Shown piece after piece: positions 1-6,715 of a stretch of 11,749 bases of DNA. Numbering within the stretch: position 1 is the first letter of the stretch; the number at the start of each line of letters is the position of its first letter. The stretch is from JBQCDV01 sp051960855 (GTDB taxonomy: Bacteria > Actinomycetota > Actinomycetes > JAJZTN01), in the NCBI GenBank assembly GCA_051960855.1, contig JBQCDV010000248.1, forward strand, positions 1-11,749. Reading direction: 5' to 3'. Both the position numbers and the translations under genes were made by a program. The notes below the pieces were generated by a model, which saw nothing but the letters and a program-made list of their open reading frames with translations, was not told the origin of the DNA and did no database searches.

Positions 1-302
1 CCCCGGGCACCCCAACCACACCCCCACGGTGGTCCAGCCCCCGCGCGCCGGGCCGGGGGCGCGGGGGGGGGGCGCCGGGGGGGGCCCCGCCACGGCGGGG
101 GGGCGCCCCCCGCGGCCCGCATGCGTCGCCGAGCGTCTGGCCACGGGGCTGTCGGACCGACCCGTCGTGGGCAGCAGGCACGGGAAGGCTGACCGGCCGC
201 CCGCGTCGGCAGATCCGCCCCGGCGGCACGCACGTCATCCGCGACGACCATCCACCGAAGCGACGCCGCCATCCACCCCCAGCTCGACCCCCGGGAGCCC
301 CG
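1..302. other. Low-complexity G/C-rich window end and upstream region
   Basis: Bases 1 to about 120 are made almost only of G and C, with homopolymer G runs of up to ten and a run of C. Such sequence is typical of an error-prone contig end, though it could be natural. Bases 121-302 have ordinary actinobacterial composition. I see no convincing gene, tRNA or operator there. The long open frame that crosses this region is arginine- and proline-rich and only becomes a real protein after base 986. A GGGAG ribosome binding site for the next gene sits at the right edge, near 292-296. Confidence 0.5.
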
Positions 303-989
303 ATGAGCCCACACCCGTCCGTGATCGTCTTCGACGTCAACGAGACCCTGTCCGACATGGGCCCGATGGCCGGCCGGTTCGCCGACGTCGGCGCACCCCA
401 GCACCTGGCCAAGCTGTGGTTCGCCACCCTGCTACGCGACGGGTTCGCGCTCACCGCCGCCGGCGCGCAGCGCCCATTCGCCGAGCTCGGCGCCGCCGCG
501 CTGCGCACCGTGCTGCACGGAGCCGAGCTGAACCGGGATGCCGAGGCGGCGATCGGGCACGTCATGGAGGGCTTCACACAGCTCGCGGTCCACCCCGACG
601 TGCCCGACGGCGTCCGTGCCCTGCGCCGGGCAGGACACCGGCTGGTCACGCTCACCAACGGCTCCACACAGGTGGCCGAACGGCTGTTCACCGGCGCCGG
701 CATCCGGGAGGAGTTCGAGGCGCTGCTGTCGGTGGAGGACGCCGGCGCCTGGAAGCCCGCCCGGGCCGCCTACGAGTACGCCGCCCGAACCTGCGGCACC
801 GAGCTGGCGGACATGTTGCTGATCGCCGTTCATCCGTGGGACATCGACGGCGCCGCCCGCGCCGGCATGGCCACCGCCTGGATCGACCGGACCGGCGCCC
901 CCTACCCCGACGTCTTCACGGCGCCGTCGCTCACCGCCACCAGCCTCACCGAGCTGGCCGAACGGCTGGCCGGAGAGAAGCCGTCGTGA
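303..989 (+). CDS. Haloacid dehalogenase type II-like HAD hydrolase
   Basis: This 228-aa cytoplasmic protein belongs to the HAD superfamily, L-2-haloacid dehalogenase (type II) branch, whose members hydrolyse C-halogen or related bonds through an aspartyl ester. Motif I is FDVNETL, with nucleophile Asp11 and Thr15. Arg45 in TLLRDG sits where the family has its halide/carboxylate-binding Arg. Motif II is LTNGS (Thr118), motif III is Lys151 in WKP, and motif IV is HPWDIDGA (177-184) with Asp180 and Asp182. Length matches the family (about 220-230 aa). The ATG at 303 follows GGGAG at 6-nt spacing. Its TGA overlaps the GTG start of the GrdB-like gene (GTGA, 986-989), so the two are probably translationally coupled. 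The sequence does not show whether the substrate is a haloacid, because many actinobacterial members have unknown substrates. Confidence 0.88.
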   Translation: MSPHPSVIVFDVNETLSDMGPMAGRFADVGAPQHLAKLWFATLLRDGFALTAAGAQRPFAELGAAALRTVLHGAELNRDAEAAIGHVMEGFTQLAVHPDVPDGVRALRRAGHRLVTLTNGSTQVAERLFTGAGIREEFEALLSVEDAGAWKPARAAYEYAARTCGTELADMLLIAVHPWDIDGAARAGMATAWIDRTGAPYPDVFTAPSLTATSLTELAERLAGEKPS

Positions 990-1921
990 CCGACGAGGAG
1001 CCGATGCGCTTCGAGGACTTCCGCCGGAGCTTCTACTACGGCGCGCACGCCGACATGCAGTTCAAGTTCCTCGCCCGGATGGACGACCAGCCCGCGGCCG
1101 ACGCGGTCGCCGAGGTGCTCGCCCGGGTCGGCGCGGCTCTGGACACCGGCGACCTGACCGGCGTCCGCGACGCCGTCTACGCCGCGCAGGTCGTCGCCTA
1201 CCGGGGCGATGACACGCCCGTCGTCGACGACGCCCCGTTCACCCCGCTGGCCGCCCCGCTGCCCGAGCTGCGGCTGGCGCTGATCTCCGCGGGCGGGGTG
1301 TTCCGCGCCGAGGACGACCCGATGGGCCCCGACGGCCCTACCCAGGCCGAGTCGCTCGCGCTGATCAAGGAGTTCCTGCGCGGCGCGCCCACCCTGTCGG
1401 TCATCCCGACCGACACCCCGGACAGCGCCCTGACCGCCCGCCATCCCGGCTACGACGCCCGCACCGCGCAACGCGACCCCGGCACCGTCTTCCCGCTCGC
1501 GGTGCTGCGGGAACTTGAAGGCGAGGGCCGCGTCCGCCTGGCGGCACAGCACTACGCCTTCACCGGGGCCACCTCCCAGGTCCGGCTGCGGACCCAAGTG
1601 GCGCCGGAGTGGGCCCGGCGCCTGCCCGCCGAGGGGGTGGACGCCTGCCTGCTGGTCGCTACCTAGCCGGTCTGCCACGAGTCGGTCGGACTCGTCGCGC
1701 GCGCCCTGGAGGCAGCAGGCATCCCCACCGTCGCGGTGTTAGTCCGCGCCTTCGCCCACGTCGCCGGCCGGCTGCGGCTCCCTCGGGTGCTGGTCACCCC
1801 CCACCTGATGGGCCGCACCGTCGGCCCGGTCGGCGACCGGGCCCGGCAGCGACAGGTGGTCGAGGCAGCCCTGCGGCTTCTCGCCGAGGCCGACGGTTCG
1901 CAGGCGCGCCGCGACCTGTGA
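986..1921 (+). CDS. GrdB/PrdB-family reductase, probable selenoprotein with UAG-encoded Sec
   Basis: This gene reads as 311 aa if the in-frame TAG at codon 227 (1664-1666) is translated. The protein resembles the selenoprotein B subunit family of glycine/sarcosine/betaine/D-proline reductases. The segment VDACLLVAT-[TAG]-PVCHESVG, followed by a helix and GIPTVAV, aligns with the GrdB active-site region, where an L-T-S-T precedes selenocysteine and a Cys follows three residues later. The TAG therefore sits exactly on Sec and would give a U-P-V-C redox motif (U227, C230). The frame continues without indels for 84 codons to TGA at 1919-1921, with family-like sequence throughout. The GTG start at 986 has GGAGAG 8 nt upstream and overlaps the HAD stop. 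No start with a ribosome binding site follows the TAG. Anaerobic partner subunits (GrdA, GrdC) are absent, so the substrate in this probable aerobe is unknown. The alternative is a nonsense-mutated pseudogene. Confidence 0.75.
1664..1699 (+). promoter_or_regulatory. UAG Sec codon with SECIS-like hairpin
   Basis: TAG at 1664-1666 is followed by a perfect 7-bp stem, ACGAGTC (1677-1683) pairing with GACTCGT (1689-1695), closing a 5-nt loop GGTCG. Below one C-C mismatch the stem continues with C1675-G1697, G1674-C1698 and a T1673-G1699 wobble. The loop starts 17 nt after the stop codon and begins with G. This matches the published bacterial SECIS model: apical loop about 16-37 nt from the codon and a G in the first two loop positions. 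The loop contains GGUC, as does the E. coli fdhF SECIS, at nearly the same distance from the codon. No bulged U is evident in the upper stem. Function is inferred, not shown. Confidence 0.62.
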
Positions 1922-1922
1922 C

Positions 1923-1938
1923 CGCCGGTCAGCCGGCG
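1923..1938. terminator. Short GC hairpin between convergent genes
   Basis: CGCCGG-TCAG-CCGGCG is a perfect 6-bp inverted repeat with a 4-nt loop. It lies right after the GrdB-like stop (1919-1921) and covers the stop of the convergent AhpD-like remnant (1929-1931). The position suits a bidirectional transcription end. There is no T tract, so it is at best a weak or actinobacterial-style terminator. Confidence 0.35.
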
Positions 1939-2392
1939 AGCGGCGCTTGCCGCTCCGTCGAGGTGATGAGCATGTCCCGCAGCCCGGCGTAGCCGGCCTG
2001 CGCGGCCAGCCGGCGGGAGGACGTCCGGAAGTACTCGGGAGTGGCGACGATGCCCAGCCCCGCCACCAGCCGGTTCATGAAGTGGAACAGGGCGCAGACG
2101 CTCACCGCGTCGTGCACGGCCTGCTCGTCCCAACGGCGACGTACACCGCGGCGATCTCGGCGTCGCGCACCCGCGCCGGGGCGGGGTCAGGGAGCGCACC
2201 AGCCGCAGCACCGGCCGCAGCACCGGCCGCATCGAGTCCCTCCACCGGGGCGGCGCCGACGTCGGCGACAAGGGCCGTCACCAGGTCCTCGTACACGCCG
2301 AATGCGGCGGTGGTCGTCGTGTGCCCCCCGGCGCAGTACTGGCACGCGTTGAGCGCGGAGACGTAGGCGGCGATCAGCTCGCGCTGGGTGAC
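1929..2392 (-). pseudogene. AhpD-like (carboxymuconolactone decarboxylase) remnant, frameshifted
   Basis: Two adjacent minus-strand frames together give one AhpD-like peroxidase-related protein. The first runs from about 2392 and reads TQRELIAAYVSALNACQYCAGGH, which includes the CxxCxxxH redox motif, and ends RDAEIAAVYVA. The family continuation, WDEQAVHDAVSVCALFHFMNRLVAGLGI, then appears in another frame and runs to the TGA at 1929-1931. One missing base at about 2131-2134 accounts for the shift: a Gly-Trp codon pair appears to have lost one G. The N-terminal 50 or so residues usual for the family are also absent. The first frame has no ATG, GTG or TTG start, and its beginning overlaps the end of the upstream DUF427 gene. 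It is therefore 5'-truncated as well as shifted. A sequencing error could explain the frameshift but not the missing N-terminus. Confidence 0.72.
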
Positions 2393-3420
2393 GCGCGGTC
2401 GCCGCTGTCGACGCCGGCTGGCTTGTCGTCGGACGACCGGGGCTCGACGCGGACCTCGACGTCGCCCCAGAACGCGACCCGGTCCTTGATCCGCCGGGCC
2501 AGCGGGGACGGACGCCGGTAGGTCCACGCGGTGTCGGGATGCTCCACGCCGTCGACGCTGATCGTGTAGTAGCTGGCCACGCCCTTCCACGGGCACACCG
2601 TCCGGGTGTCGCTGGGGGTGAGCACGCCGGGGCGGACCGCCTCGGCTGGGAAGTAGGCGTTGCCCTCGACCATCACCACGTCCGCTGAGCGGGCCAGCAG
2701 CTGCCCGTCCAACCACGCCGAGCGCACTGGAGCGGAACCCCGCAGCGCTCGAAGCAGTCCGCGGGCGGTGGGAACCCCGGCTCCCACCCCGGCCAGGACC
2801 AGAGCCTCGGCGCCCGCTCCGGGCAGGCCGAGCAGGGCCGGCCCCCGCAACAGACCGGCGCCGCCCAGTGCGGCGGTCTCCGCGGCAGCGACGAGGAAGC
2901 CGGCCGCGGCGGCCCAGGCCAAGCGGGCCACGGCCCGCCGATCGCCCGCACGGACGCCCTGCCTGACGAGCCACGGCGCCGCTGCGGCGACGAGCACCGG
3001 GCCGAGGTGCCAGGTGGTGGTGGGCCGCCACAGCGCCAGAGCGACCCACAGCGCGGCCGCCGCCACCGTCCACCCGGCGGGCGCCCGCCACCCTCCGGCC
3101 GACGCCGCGCAGCCGCTCGGCCTCGAGTCGGCGGATCCGAGCGGCCGCCCGGCGTCGGCCGGCAGCTCCACCCGCACTGCGGCGAGCACCTCGGCCACCG
3201 ACGGGTTGACCAGCGCCCGGCCACCGACCAGCACGGTTGGCACGGTCTCGTCCCCGCCGGTGACGGCGCGCACCCGCGCCGCCGCGTCCGGATCGGCCCA
3301 GATGTTGCGCTCGACGGTGGCCACCCCGGCACGGGCCAGGCCACGTTGCAGCCGCGAGCAGTACGGGCAGCCGGGCCGCCACAACACCTCGATGCCGACC
3401 TGCGCCGCGGGTTGCTGCAT
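2374..3420 (-). CDS. Glutaredoxin/mycoredoxin-membrane-DUF427 fusion protein
   Basis: This is a 348-aa three-part protein. Residues 10-85 form a glutaredoxin or mycoredoxin fold with redox motif CPYC (18-21), the cis-Pro loop TVPTVLV (59-65) and NPSVAEVLAAV. Mycoredoxins reduce mycothiol mixed disulfides in actinobacteria. Residues about 116-215 hold three or four hydrophobic stretches (116-131, 136-152, 163-185, 193-215) that look like membrane segments. Residues about 232-326 form a DUF427 domain, with AYFP (255-258), CPWKGVASYY (276-285) and VAFWGDVEVRVE near its end; its biochemical role is unknown. The ATG at 3420 is chosen because GGAGG lies 9 nt upstream and upstream codons do not look protein-like. 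The last 20 or so residues after RVEP look like random read-through and overlap the AhpD remnant, which suggests a rearranged 3' end. The glutaredoxin part should face the cytoplasm. Confidence 0.78.
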   Translation of the reverse strand: MQQPAAQVGIEVLWRPGCPYCSRLQRGLARAGVATVERNIWADPDAAARVRAVTGGDETVPTVLVGGRALVNPSVAEVLAAVRVELPADAGRPLGSADSRPSGCAASAGGWRAPAGWTVAAAALWVALALWRPTTTWHLGPVLVAAAAPWLVRQGVRAGDRRAVARLAWAAAAGFLVAAAETAALGGAGLLRGPALLGLPGAGAEALVLAGVGAGVPTARGLLRALRGSAPVRSAWLDGQLLARSADVVMVEGNAYFPAEAVRPGVLTPSDTRTVCPWKGVASYYTISVDGVEHPDTAWTYRRPSPLARRIKDRVAFWGDVEVRVEPRSSDDKPAGVDSGDRASPSAS

Positions 3421-3680
3421 CCGACGCCACCTCCACGCCTCGTCCGGGCCGGGGACGCGGTCGCGATCCCCGATGCGGGAACCCGCCGGCCGGCCCGCCA
3501 CCTTCCCGCCGGCCGCACAGGCCCCTGGCAGCTGGACGAGGGGAGCCGAGGTCCGTAGCCATGCGCGGGAAGGTGACGACCTCCCAGGCGCAGAGCGCAG
3601 CGAGCATGGCCTGCAGCGGGGACCGTCCTCCCGCTCCTGGCGGCCTTCAGCGTCCGCGGCCGGCAGCGGACCGGTCGGTG

Positions 3681-3854
3681 CGCCCGCACTTCCGGGCGGT
3701 CCGCGTCCGCGCCGGTCGTGCCACCGAGGAGAGCGAGCAGGGGCTGCGGGCTGTGGTCGAGGAGACCGAGCCCCGCTGCCCGGTGCTCAGCCTCCTCCGC
3801 GACGCGGCCGTCGACCCGCAGATGGAGCGGGTCCGCGACGCCGGCGCTCGCTAG
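3681..3854 (+). pseudogene. OsmC-family C-terminal fragment
   Basis: The reading frame ending at TAG 3852-3854 closes with about 57 residues resembling the C-terminal half of OsmC-type organic-hydroperoxide or thiol stress proteins: RAVRVRAGRATEE, LRAVVEETEPRCPVLSLLRDAAV and QMERVRDAG. The Cys in RCPV matches the second redox Cys of OsmC proteins. OsmC proteins are about 140 aa. Here the preceding codons, from an ATG at 3561, give low-complexity sequence without the first-Cys helix, so I read this as a 5'-truncated remnant. Its stop overlaps the stop of the convergent phosphorylase gene within a CTAG. The family call rests on a short segment. Confidence 0.5.
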
Positions 3855-4729
3855 CCGTCTGCCGCATGGGAGCCGGCGTCGAAGCGGTGCACGACCCCGA
3901 CAGGATCAGCGAGCGCAAGCCGCGGCAGCGCGGCCTCGACCACTCCGGCCAGCACTCGCCGACTCTCCGCGACCCGGCGCATGAGCGCATCGGCCGGCTC
4001 GCCGTCCTCCGCCACGCCGTTGGTCACGTAACCGAGCAGCGCCATCGGCAGTTCCGCCTCACCGGCCAGCACCACCTCTGGCCCGCCGGTCTGGCTGACG
4101 GCCGTCACCCCGGCCGCGGACAGCGCCGCGATTTCCGCGCGGCTGTTGAACCGCGGCCCGTCGACGTGCCCGTAGCAGCCCTCGACGACCGGCACGCCGG
4201 TGTCCGCGGCCGCCTCCAGCAGCGCGTGGCGGATCGGCGCGCTGAACGGCTCGTCGAACACCCAGTGCCCGCGGTCTGGCTCGCCCGGTTCGGTGTACCA
4301 GGTGCACAGCGACCCGTCGGGCAGCCGGTTGCTGGGGAAGTACAGGTCGTCGAAGACCATCAGCGACCCCGCCGGCACCGCGGGGTCCAGTGCACCGCAG
4401 GCGGTCAGCGCGATCAGCCGGTTCACCCCGGCGTCGAGCAGGGCGTACAGGTTCGCCCGGTGCTGGACCTGGTTGGACAGCCGGGCATGCCCGGCTCCGT
4501 GCCGGGCCACGTGCACGACCTCGACCCCGGCCACGTGGCCCGCGGCGAGCTGCGCTGCGCCGTAGGGTGTCGGCACCTCGGCGGGCGCGGGCAGGCCGGG
4601 CCAGTAGTAGGCGCCCGAGCCGCTGATCAGGCCGACCCGTGGCGAGGTGGTGCGCGCAGCAGCGGTGCAGCTGCGAGCGGCCGACCGGTCAGGGACGTCC
4701 CTCGGGGTTGGCGGCACTGCACTCCTCAT
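3851..4729 (-). CDS. MTA/MTI phosphorylase-like purine nucleoside phosphorylase
   Basis: This is a member of the trimeric PNP/MTAP family, which cleaves purine nucleosides or 5'-methylthio-nucleosides with phosphate in purine and methionine salvage. Visible motifs are ISGSG (35-39), RHGAGH (76-81, phosphate site), QHRANLYAL (89-97), GPRFNSRAEI (191-200) and GGPEVVLAGE (215-224). In MTA phosphorylase the purine-binding loop reads TDYD; here it is VTNGVAE (235-241). Loss of both Asp residues, with Asn first, suggests a 6-oxopurine (methylthioinosine or inosine type) rather than adenine substrate; that is inference. The protein is up to 292 aa. About 30 residues before RVGLISGSG are not family-like. 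Start choices are ATG 4729, with a weak ribosome binding site, or GTG 4717, four codons on, with AGGAG close by. It ends in TAG, overlapping the convergent OsmC fragment. Confidence 0.82.
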   Translation of the reverse strand: MRSAVPPTPRDVPDRSAARSCTAAARTTSPRVGLISGSGAYYWPGLPAPAEVPTPYGAAQLAAGHVAGVEVVHVARHGAGHARLSNQVQHRANLYALLDAGVNRLIALTACGALDPAVPAGSLMVFDDLYFPSNRLPDGSLCTWYTEPGEPDRGHWVFDEPFSAPIRHALLEAAADTGVPVVEGCYGHVDGPRFNSRAEIAALSAAGVTAVSQTGGPEVVLAGEAELPMALLGYVTNGVAEDGEPADALMRRVAESRRVLAGVVEAALPRLALADPVGVVHRFDAGSHAADG

Positions 4730-4855
4730 TGTCGAGACCTGTCACTTCGGGAGGGAAACCCGCGGTGCCCACGCCGGTCATCCCGCCACGCCCAGGTGGC
4801 TCGACGGCCGCCGCAGGACGCTTGTCGGCCTCCATGACTCGAGGGACATCCTCCG

Positions 4856-5058
4856 ATGACGCCCTACCGGCGCGGCATCCCGGCGCCGAGGGCCGAGCAG
4901 ATGCGCGAGGTCGACCGGATCATGGTCGAGGACCTGCACATCGAGCTCATCCAGATGTGGCCGAGCTGGCGATGGCTCGCTTCGGCTCCGATCGGCCGCC
5001 CTACAACCTCCGGGCGACTCCTCGTCGGAGACGCGGCGGCAGCGCTCGCCGGCTGCGT
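4856..5058 (+). pseudogene. NAD(P)H-hydrate epimerase (YjeF-N) remnant
   Basis: The ATG at 4856, with GAGGGA 9 nt upstream, begins MTPYRRGIPAPRAEQMREVDRI followed by MVEDLHIELIQM. This is the N-terminus of YjeF-N NAD(P)H-hydrate epimerases, which repair hydrated nicotinamide nucleotides. The family then reads MENAGRN-(V/L)AELA; here those residues are missing and AELAMARFGSDRP follows in another frame. An internal out-of-frame deletion of roughly 22 bases near 4950-4955 explains this. Similarity fades after about 5020, before the permease stop at 5060, so most of the 200-residue domain is gone. The longer open frame that continues rightwards to 6007 is only the antisense of the permease gene. 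Confidence 0.68.
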
Positions 5059-5059
5059 G

Positions 5060-6715
5060 TCAGTGCCGGTCCGCGACCCGGCCGAGGTAGGCGGCGGGGT
5101 CGGCGGTGAAGGCGTTCCGGCAGCCGGCGGAGCAGAACAGGTAACGGACGTCCTCGTGGCTGGCGGTGTGCTCGGCCCCGGCCACCGGGACGGTCATCCC
5201 GCAGACCGGGTCGGGCGCCTCGGTCAGGTGGGACAGCGGGTCGGCGGTGAACGCGTCGGCGCAGCCGCGACCACAGAACGCGTACCGGCGGCCGGCGTAG
5301 GTGGCGTGCGCCGGCGCGGTGGCCGGGTCGACGGTCATCCCGCACACCGGGTCCACCGCCGTCTCTTCGTCGCCGGGTGCGTCGCGGTGCTGGTCGTGCG
5401 ACCGGTCGCCGGTCGGCTGGTCGTCGGCGGTGCCGCCCGCGGCGTACTTGGCCGGTTCTGCGGCGAAGCGGTGGGCGCAGTGGTCGGAGCAGAAGTGGTA
5501 GGTGTGGCCCTGGAAGGTGGTGCTGGCCGGGGCGTGCGCCACCTGGACCTGCATGCCGCAGACGGGATCCTTCGCGTAGCCGGCGCCGCCGCCGAAGCGC
5601 TGCCGGTTGCGGTAGAGCCAGTAGATCCCGGCGAAGGCGATGAGGGCGGCGATGTCGAGGACGGTGGTGTAGTTCCAGCCCCACGCGTCGCGGCCGACCA
5701 TGCCGTGGCCGCCGGACGGCGCGGGCAGGATGCCGAGCGCCTTGAACAGGTACTCGGTGGCCAGGCCGGCGGCGCTCATGGTCGCCCAGAACACCGCCAG
5801 CAGCCGGGCGGTGAGCCGGGTGCCGTAGTAGCGGCGGTAGATCAGCAGCAGCGGCAGGGTGATCAGATCGGCGAAGACGAAGGCGATCGTGCCGCCGAAG
5901 GTGATGCCGCCGTTCCACAGCGCCGCCGCGAGCGGCACGTTCCCGACCGAGCAGACGAAGCTGATGATCGCCAGGAACGGCCCGAGGACGACGTTCTCCA
6001 GCGATGACCAGAAGCCGTGCCCGGTGAGGAACAGCGACTTCCAGAACTCGACCGGCACGGCGGCGTCGGCGAACCCGGCGACGACGAACCCGATGATCAG
6101 CTCCTTGCGCAGCATGGTCAGGTCGCTGATCGTGTAGCCGGCGGCGTCGGACCATCCGGCCAGCGATCGGATCCGGGTGCGCCACGATCCGGCGGCCGAC
6201 GCGTCCGGGTCGCCGTGCCCGTCGTGCCCGTCCGAGTCGCCGTCGGTGTCCTGGCCGCCGCCGAGCCGGGCGCGCGCCGCCTCCTGCTCGGCGGGCCGCA
6301 CGAGTCGCGGGAGCACCAGGGTCAGCAGCGCGATCATGATCGCGCCGCCGACGAACTCGGCGACGGCGAACTGCCAGCCGATCAGCAGCCACAGCACGAT
6401 GCCCAGCTCGACCACCAGGTTGGTGGAGGCGAACATGAACGCTTGGGCCGCGGTGAAGTCCGCGCCGCGCCCGAACAGCGTCTTCGCCAGCGCCGCGGCC
6501 GCGTAGGAGCAGGACGAGGAGATCGCGCCGAAGAAGCCCGCCCTCGCGATCGTCCGGGGCCGGTGGTCGCCGAGCGCGCGCTGCATCTGGGCGCGGGAGA
6601 CGAACGCCTGCACCGCACCGGAGAGGGCGAAGCCGAGCACCAGCGCCCACAGCGTCTCCCAGAACATGCCCGCGCCGGAGGCGAGGCTGCGCCCGATCGT
6701 GTCCAGAACCGTCAC
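5060..6715 (-). CDS. YraQ/ArsP-type permease with three C-terminal YHS domains
   Basis: This is a 551-aa membrane protein of the predicted permease family PF03773. The N-terminal half has helices around 20-38, 58-80, 92-112 and 118-136, with ISSSCSYAAAALAKTLF at 65-81. After a loop rich in Asp, His and Gly (152-170) comes the second half, with helices about 205-220, 243-268, 272-292, 303-320 and 350-368. Its ISFVCSVGNVPLAAALW (251-267) mirrors the first half, so each half carries one membrane Cys (69 and 255). Three YHS metal-binding domains follow: DPVCGM at 383-388, 455-460 and 502-507, each with a later FCxxxC pair (408-413, 480-485, 527-532). It follows CsoR and a small gene with 4-bp overlaps, so copper or another soft metal is the likely cargo or signal. 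PF03773 also includes arsenical permeases. Confidence 0.87.
   Translation of the reverse strand: MTVLDTIGRSLASGAGMFWETLWALVLGFALSGAVQAFVSRAQMQRALGDHRPRTIARAGFFGAISSSCSYAAAALAKTLFGRGADFTAAQAFMFASTNLVVELGIVLWLLIGWQFAVAEFVGGAIMIALLTLVLPRLVRPAEQEAARARLGGGQDTDGDSDGHDGHGDPDASAAGSWRTRIRSLAGWSDAAGYTISDLTMLRKELIIGFVVAGFADAAVPVEFWKSLFLTGHGFWSSLENVVLGPFLAIISFVCSVGNVPLAAALWNGGITFGGTIAFVFADLITLPLLLIYRRYYGTRLTARLLAVFWATMSAAGLATEYLFKALGILPAPSGGHGMVGRDAWGWNYTTVLDIAALIAFAGIYWLYRNRQRFGGGAGYAKDPVCGMQVQVAHAPASTTFQGHTYHFCSDHCAHRFAAEPAKYAAGGTADDQPTGDRSHDQHRDAPGDEETAVDPVCGMTVDPATAPAHATYAGRRYAFCGRGCADAFTADPLSHLTEAPDPVCGMTVPVAGAEHTASHEDVRYLFCSAGCRNAFTADPAAYLGRVADRH

Noticed and set aside
29..985. N-terminal 319 codons of a long plus-strand frame that runs into the GrdB-like gene
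   Set aside because: The sequence is Arg/Pro/His-rich antifamily sequence that shadows the HAD gene in another frame. The real start is the GTG at 986 with a ribosome binding site and the 4-bp overlap.
1736..1921. A separate small gene after the TAG in the GrdB-like frame
   Set aside because: The first start codon, GTG 1736, lies within the conserved domain and would omit the U-P-V-C helix. The frame is the C-terminal part of the upstream gene.
2129..2134. Programmed frameshift in the AhpD-like gene
   Set aside because: There is no slippery heptamer or downstream structure of the right type, and the gene also lacks its N-terminus and a start codon, so decay or a read error is simpler.
2660..4837. 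725-codon plus-strand open frame
   Set aside because: It is antisense to the glutaredoxin-DUF427 and phosphorylase genes, has low-complexity Arg/Pro/Ala composition and matches no family. Long shadow frames are expected at this GC content.
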